Of a stretch of DNA of 6,240 bases, positions 5,703 through 6,240 are shown one piece after another. Source of the stretch: Candidatus Bathyarchaeota archaeon (GTDB lineage Archaea; Thermoproteota; Bathyarchaeia; Bathyarchaeales; UBA233); NCBI GenBank assembly GCA_023488835.1, contig JAMDCS010000102.1, forward strand, positions 5,764 through 12,003, in the 5' to 3' direction. The notes beneath the pieces were generated by a model that was given only the letters and a program-made list of their open reading frames with translations, had not been told where the DNA came from and made no database searches. A program made the translations under genes and the position numbers. Positions within the stretch are counted from its first letter, which is position 1. Each line of letters opens with the position of its first letter.

Positions 5703-5721
5703 TAATTAACTTGGTTAATTA
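5703..5721. promoter_or_regulatory. Inverted repeat: candidate ArsR operator and TATA region of the rightward genes
   Basis: TAATTAAC (5703-5710) and GTTAATTA (5714-5721) form a perfect 8-bp inverted repeat around TTG. The 19-bp size suits a dimeric winged-helix repressor. The right arm is also the best TATA-like box (TTAATTAAA, 5715-5723) for the GTG at 5742, about 23 nt away, so binding here would be expected to repress the rightward genes. The site is close enough to the arsR promoter to affect both directions. Confidence 0.5.
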
Positions 5722-5741
5722 AACAAGTCCAAACCAACCAA

Positions 5742-6074
5742 GTGACAACATTGACCGAAGGCCACATACACATCAGAAGCTGGGAAGAATTCAAACACAC
5801 AGTCAACGAAAAGAAGCCCACCTCAATCGTGTTCATCCTCGAACAAAACGGCTTCTCAAAAAACAAAGAACTCTCCACCCTCAAAATAATATTGCTCCAC
5901 GACAAACGCTACTACATCTTCTACGACTTCCCAAAAGACCAAGCCCTCAGAGAAACAAAAATCCCTCTTCACAAAGACAAAAACGGAATTCCCAACCTAG
6001 ACGAGGGCGAAGTTAAAGCTTACTTGAAAGGTCAGTTTGAAAACTTGGAAGTTTACTCGTTTTGGACAACATAA
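5742..6074 (+). CDS. Uncharacterised 110-residue protein, divergent from arsR
   Basis: I do not recognise this family. The frame starts with GTG at 5742; there is no internal ATG and a stop lies upstream in frame at 5703-5705. The 110-residue product has no cysteine, no signal peptide and no membrane segment. It looks like a small soluble alpha/beta protein. HIHIRSWEEFKHTV (8-21) may form a strand and helix, TSIVFILE (27-34) and LKIILLHDKRYYIFYDF (46-62) read as strands, and the C-terminal third is charged, with EGEVKAYLKGQFENLEVY (88-105). It is rich in Lys, His and aromatic residues. No Shine-Dalgarno is present, and a TATA-like box centred about 23 nt upstream implies a leaderless mRNA. 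It is followed 14 nt later by a ferredoxin-type gene, so the two probably form an operon controlled from the arsR-facing region. Its coding strand is A/C-rich, like the other genes here, which supports real coding. A metalloid role is only inferred from position. Confidence 0.8.
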   Translation: MTTLTEGHIHIRSWEEFKHTVNEKKPTSIVFILEQNGFSKNKELSTLKIILLHDKRYYIFYDFPKDQALRETKIPLHKDKNGIPNLDEGEVKAYLKGQFENLEVYSFWTT

Positions 6075-6076
6075 CT

Positions 6077-6084
6077 AAGGTGAT
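6077..6084 (+). promoter_or_regulatory. Shine-Dalgarno site of the ferredoxin-type gene
   Basis: AAGGTGAT is an extended match to the archaeal anti-Shine-Dalgarno sequence, 4 nt before the ATG at 6089 (7 nt counting from the GGT core). It contrasts with the apparently leaderless upstream gene and fits a downstream operon position. Confidence 0.7.
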
Positions 6085-6088
6085 TTGA

Positions 6089-6240
6089 ATGTCTGAAGAA
6101 ACTTATGAGGGAATACCCAGAAACAAAATAGTTTGGCACCCAATCATAGACTACGAAAAATGCACTACTTGTGGAAAATGCGTAGAATTTTGCCATGCCC
6201 AATCTTTTGGGTGTGAGGAGAAGGATGGAAACCACAAACT
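6089..6240 (+). CDS. 4Fe-4S ferredoxin-type protein, N-terminal part (gene continues past the right edge)
   Basis: Only the first 50 full codons are present. After a short lead with IPRNKIVWHPIIDYEKC (9-25) comes a classic 4Fe-4S cluster motif C-x2-C-x2-C-x3-C at Cys25, Cys28, Cys31 and Cys35. The pattern of a short N-terminal IPR...W.P.ID segment before the first cluster resembles small archaeal and anaerobe dicluster ferredoxins, in which a second cluster motif follows; that part lies outside the window. The residue after the fourth cysteine is His36, not the more usual proline, and an extra Cys42 follows. The protein would be a cytoplasmic electron carrier or an Fe-S partner of a redox enzyme. 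It has a strong ribosome binding site and sits 14 nt after the uncharacterised gene. Its redox partner is unknown. Confidence 0.85.
   Translation, partial: MSEETYEGIPRNKIVWHPIIDYEKCTTCGKCVEFCHAQSFGCEEKDGNHK

Noticed and set aside
1..6240. Insertion sequence, CRISPR array or integrated element
   Set aside because: No transposase or integrase, no repeated spacer-like units, and no flanking direct repeats were seen. The genes have a consistent style across the window.

Overview
This window is archaeal chromosome. The strongest evidence is a gatD-gatE pair (the archaea-only Glu-tRNA(Gln) amidotransferase), a stand-alone archaeal-type Elp3, ribosomal protein eS30, TATA-box promoters placed at leaderless distances from start codons, and oligo-T termination. 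Base composition is moderate, with A/C-rich coding strands. The overall style fits an uncultured lineage such as Bathyarchaeia, but that placement is a guess from gene style and not a phylogenetic result.

Layout. (1) Positions 1-3957, minus strand, hold a translation block read from high to low coordinates: eS30 (3957-3796), a short gap with an oligo-T terminator, then a tight elp3-gatD-gatE operon. The gap is 3 nt between elp3 and gatD and 0 nt between gatD and gatE; gatE runs off the left edge. Elp3 modifies wobble U34 of tRNAs and GatDE makes Gln-tRNA(Gln), so the operon joins two steps of tRNA maturation that could meet on tRNA-Gln(UUG). (2) Positions 3958-4263 are non-coding. They hold the eS30 promoter region, two palindromic TATA-like boxes and a strong imperfect hairpin, and may hide a small RNA. 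(3) Positions 4264-5662, minus strand, hold arsR-acr3 as a translationally coupled pair (8-nt overlap): an As(III)/Sb(III)-type ArsR repressor with a Cys-Val-Cys sensor motif, and an ACR3 efflux permease. (4) Positions 5663-5741 form a compact 79-bp divergent control region with two inverted repeats. One is the arsR TATA palindrome; the other overlaps the TATA-like box of the rightward genes. (5) Positions 5742-6240, plus strand, hold an unrecognised 110-residue cysteine-free protein that starts with a leaderless GTG, followed 14 nt later by the start of a 4Fe-4S ferredoxin-type protein that runs off the right edge.

How it works together. The right half looks like a metalloid-responsive divergon. 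ArsR probably represses its own operon with acr3, and from the position of the 5703-5721 inverted repeat it may also control the hypothetical gene and the ferredoxin gene. This would tie arsenite export to an uncharacterised Fe-S/redox pair. The two outward gene pairs and the shared control region are visible in the sequence; the common regulation and the arsenic role of the rightward genes are inferred. No mobile element, CRISPR array, tRNA or rRNA was found.
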